This document shows positions 62,365 through 64,000 of a stretch of 64,000 nucleotides of DNA, piece by piece. The translations under genes were made by a program, and so were the position numbers. Each line of letters opens with the position of its first letter. Positions within the stretch are counted from its first letter, which is position 1. This DNA is from Cesiribacter sp. SM1. GTDB taxonomy: Bacteria; Bacteroidota; Bacteroidia; Cytophagales; Cyclobacteriaceae. The DNA lies in NCBI RefSeq assembly GCF_020178975.1, contig NZ_JAHXBU010000093.1:434001-498000 (forward strand), written 5' to 3'. The notes beneath the pieces were generated by a model that saw only the letters and a list, made by a program, of their open reading frames with translations, was not told the DNA's origin and did not search any database.

Positions 62365-63654
62365 ATGCGAAACACAAATCTGATGATGCTGGCCTTTGTG
62401 CTGTTGGTGGCATGGGGGTGTAAAAAAGACGATGAGCCGGTAACAACGGGTGTGCTAAGTGGTACAATTACCGATGCTGATACAGATGCCGCACTGGATG
62501 GGGTACGTATCATTGTGATGGAATCTAATACCAATGCGCCTGTAAAATCACTGACAACCGGTGCCGATGGTGCATATAAAACTGAGCTTTCTGGTGGCAG
62601 CTACTACCTGAAGCTTTATCGCCAGGGCTACGATCAGGTACCGCCCAAGGGCATGAGTCCTTTGCCTTTTACCGTATCAGTGGGTACCGATGTGGCAAAA
62701 CCATACGAAATGAACCCAAGTGCTGTTCAAAACGGCGGCTATGTAAAAGGAAAAGTGACCGAAGCAGGCACAGGTGTGGCAGGCGTGTTGGTGGTAGCCG
62801 AAAAAGACGGCCAGGGATATTCTGCAGTAACTGATGCTGCGGGAGATTATTACATCTACAATCTGCCAGCTGGCAGCTATGCCCTAAAGGGATGGATTAG
62901 CGGCTATAGCTCCGAGCAGCCAACAGTTTCTGTTACAACATCGGCAGAAAGCACCCAAAACCTACAGCTAAGCAGGGGGGCTGCCGGTTCAGTTAGTGGT
63001 ACTGTTACCTTTTTGGCATCTAACGCTCGTGAGGTAGATATTACCCTCACGCACCCCTTAACAAAGGAGGCAATTCCAGGACTGCTTACCAGTTCCTCTC
63101 AAAACTATAGCATTGCCAATGTTCCGGCAGGTACTTACATTGCGCGTGCTTCCTACCAGAACGACGAGCGCGTTGTAGATCCCGACTGGATCGTAAAAAA
63201 TGGCGAACCTGTTGTGAATGTAGATGGTGGCGCAGTGTCGCTTGACTTCAGCCTAACCGGATCTGTAAGACTTACAACACCCACAAACCTGGCTACCACT
63301 ACAGAACCAATAGAAGTGGCCTCTGCTACCCCGCGTTTTACCTGGGCAGCATACTCCAGCACCAGCGATTATGTATTGGAGGTATCTGATGCTAATGGCA
63401 ACGTAATCTGGGGCGGCTTTGGCATCGGCACTATAGCCAATGGTACTACCGGACCTGTTAAAAAGGTAATTGTACCCTCCGGCCAGACTTCTGCAGATTA
63501 CAATTTTGATGGATCTGCCTTAAGAGCATTGGAGCCTGGCAAGGTATACCGCTGGAAGGTGTATGCCAGTAAAGACGACAACAAAGAAAATACTGGCTGG
63601 AAGCTTATCTCTGTAAGCGAAGACCAGATGGGTCTGATCAGGTTAGCCGAATAA
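62365..63654 (+). CDS. Lipoprotein with three carboxypeptidase-regulatory modules
   Basis: 429 residues. Lipoprotein signal with Cys19 in LVAWGCKKD. Three CRD/CnaB-like modules follow: about 31-100 (GTITDADTDAALDGVRIIVM), about 125-205 (GKVTEAGTGVAGVLVVAEKD) and about 210-290 (GTVTFLASNAREVDITLTHP); a fibronectin-like segment (about 315-420, PRFTWAAYSSTSDYVLEVSD) ends the protein. No enzyme motif. Likely a surface-exposed scaffold. It shares the CRD theme with the 57031 lipoprotein but is a separate unit with its own terminator. Confidence 0.78.
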   Translation: MRNTNLMMLAFVLLVAWGCKKDDEPVTTGVLSGTITDADTDAALDGVRIIVMESNTNAPVKSLTTGADGAYKTELSGGSYYLKLYRQGYDQVPPKGMSPLPFTVSVGTDVAKPYEMNPSAVQNGGYVKGKVTEAGTGVAGVLVVAEKDGQGYSAVTDAAGDYYIYNLPAGSYALKGWISGYSSEQPTVSVTTSAESTQNLQLSRGAAGSVSGTVTFLASNAREVDITLTHPLTKEAIPGLLTSSSQNYSIANVPAGTYIARASYQNDERVVDPDWIVKNGEPVVNVDGGAVSLDFSLTGSVRLTTPTNLATTTEPIEVASATPRFTWAAYSSTSDYVLEVSDANGNVIWGGFGIGTIANGTTGPVKKVIVPSGQTSADYNFDGSALRALEPGKVYRWKVYASKDDNKENTGWKLISVSEDQMGLIRLAE

Positions 63655-63680
63655 TATACATTCTTCCCTCTCAACCAAAG

Positions 63681-63723
63681 AGAGCCCCGGCCTGTGCATA
63701 GTGCATGGTGCCGGGGCTTTTGT
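63681..63723 (+). terminator. Rho-independent terminator before nuoH
   Basis: AGCCCCGGC (63683-63691) pairs with GCCGGGGCT (63710-63718), followed by TTTT. Confidence 0.82.
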
Positions 63724-63774
63724 GTTGTGATGCCAGGCTTGTTTTAAAGTCTATGCCGCCTATCTTTGTAATGC

Positions 63775-64000
63775 ATGACTACCCTACTTTTCTTTCTGCC
63801 CTTTTTGCTCCTTTTTGTGGTGCTGGCTGTATGGGCCGAGCGAAAGGTATCGGCTTTGATCCAGGACCGCCTGGGGCCGATGGAGGTAGGGCACTGGGGC
63901 TTACTGCAAACTGTGGCCGACCTGCTGAAGCTGCTGCAGAAAGAAGACATTGTGCCGGCTGCGGCCGATCGTAAAATGTTTCTGGTAGCGCCCGTGATCA
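63775..64000 (+). CDS. nuoH: NADH-quinone oxidoreductase subunit H, 3' truncated
   Basis: Open from the ATG at 63775 to the window edge, 75 codons seen. The first helix ([20 protein letters not shown]) is followed by the NuoH signature [20 protein letters not shown] and [20 protein letters not shown], which forms the quinone-site loop of complex I. It is the start of a membrane subunit of about 330-350 residues. Other nuo genes would be expected to the right, outside the window. The preceding terminator suggests transcription starts just before it. Confidence 0.93.
   Translation, partial: MTTLLFFLPFLLLFVVLAVWAERKVSALIQDRLGPMEVGHWGLLQTVADLLKLLQKEDIVPAAADRKMFLVAPVI

Overview
The window is chromosomal DNA of a Bacteroidota bacterium, most probably an aerobic, gliding-type member of the Cytophagales. 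The evidence is several type IX secretion (T9SS) proteins (PorQ, PorP/SprF, a PorE-like OmpA protein, a gliding-motility C-terminal sorting domain), a SusC-like carboxypeptidase-regulatory/TonB-type barrel, DUF4421, -7 elements of the Bacteroidota form TAnnTTTG, and starts without Shine-Dalgarno sequences. I cannot name a genus. No rRNA, tRNA, CRISPR array, phage or intact insertion sequence was seen. Both ends cut genes: a family 2 glycosyltransferase at position 1 and nuoH at the right end.

Layout. 1-5.9 kb: three glycosyltransferases followed by an arsenosugar-type set (AhpD-like protein, radical SAM ArsS, DUF2064 transferase). 6-11.2 kb: MOSC protein, GH3 acyl-adenylase, and the dxr-rseP pair. 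11.3-14.6 kb (minus): cupin, two small membrane proteins and a PorE-like envelope protein. 14.8-21.8 kb (plus): lon, porQ, hslU, an SDR and a DUF4421 protein. 22-26.1 kb (minus): SixA-like phosphatase, a protein joining a broken HNH domain to an AP2 domain, a GT9 glycosyltransferase and a PolX protein whose polymerase site is lost. 26.3-31.4 kb: a secreted unknown, pyrR-pyrB, and a CBS-domain PLP enzyme. 31.8-41.5 kb: a tight four-gene run of sensor kinase, 1655-residue repeat adhesin, PorP/SprF and a TPR/PD40 protein. 41.9-51 kb: housekeeping and lipid genes (pyc, plsC-like acyltransferase, lipid kinase, YebC). 51-55.3 kb: a palindrome-rich MITE-like element, then an AraC regulator divergent from a cytochrome c/cupin/membrane-protein run. 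55.7-63.7 kb: secreted lipoproteins, a Spy-like protein and a TonB-type barrel. 63.8 kb: nuoH.

How the parts fit. The strongest unit is the kinase-adhesin-PorP/SprF-TPR/PD40 run. The genes abut with gaps of 3-6 bases, so a surface adhesin, its likely outer-membrane partner and a membrane sensor appear to be made together. PorQ and the PorE-like protein elsewhere in the window supply T9SS functions. The AraC/cytochrome c divergent region carries an 18-base direct repeat with 21-base spacing next to a TAnnTTTG element, which is the geometry of an AraC-type activator site. Several short non-coding repeats (5107-5222, 8562-8644, 11293-11320, 51088-51361) look like dispersed palindromic elements.
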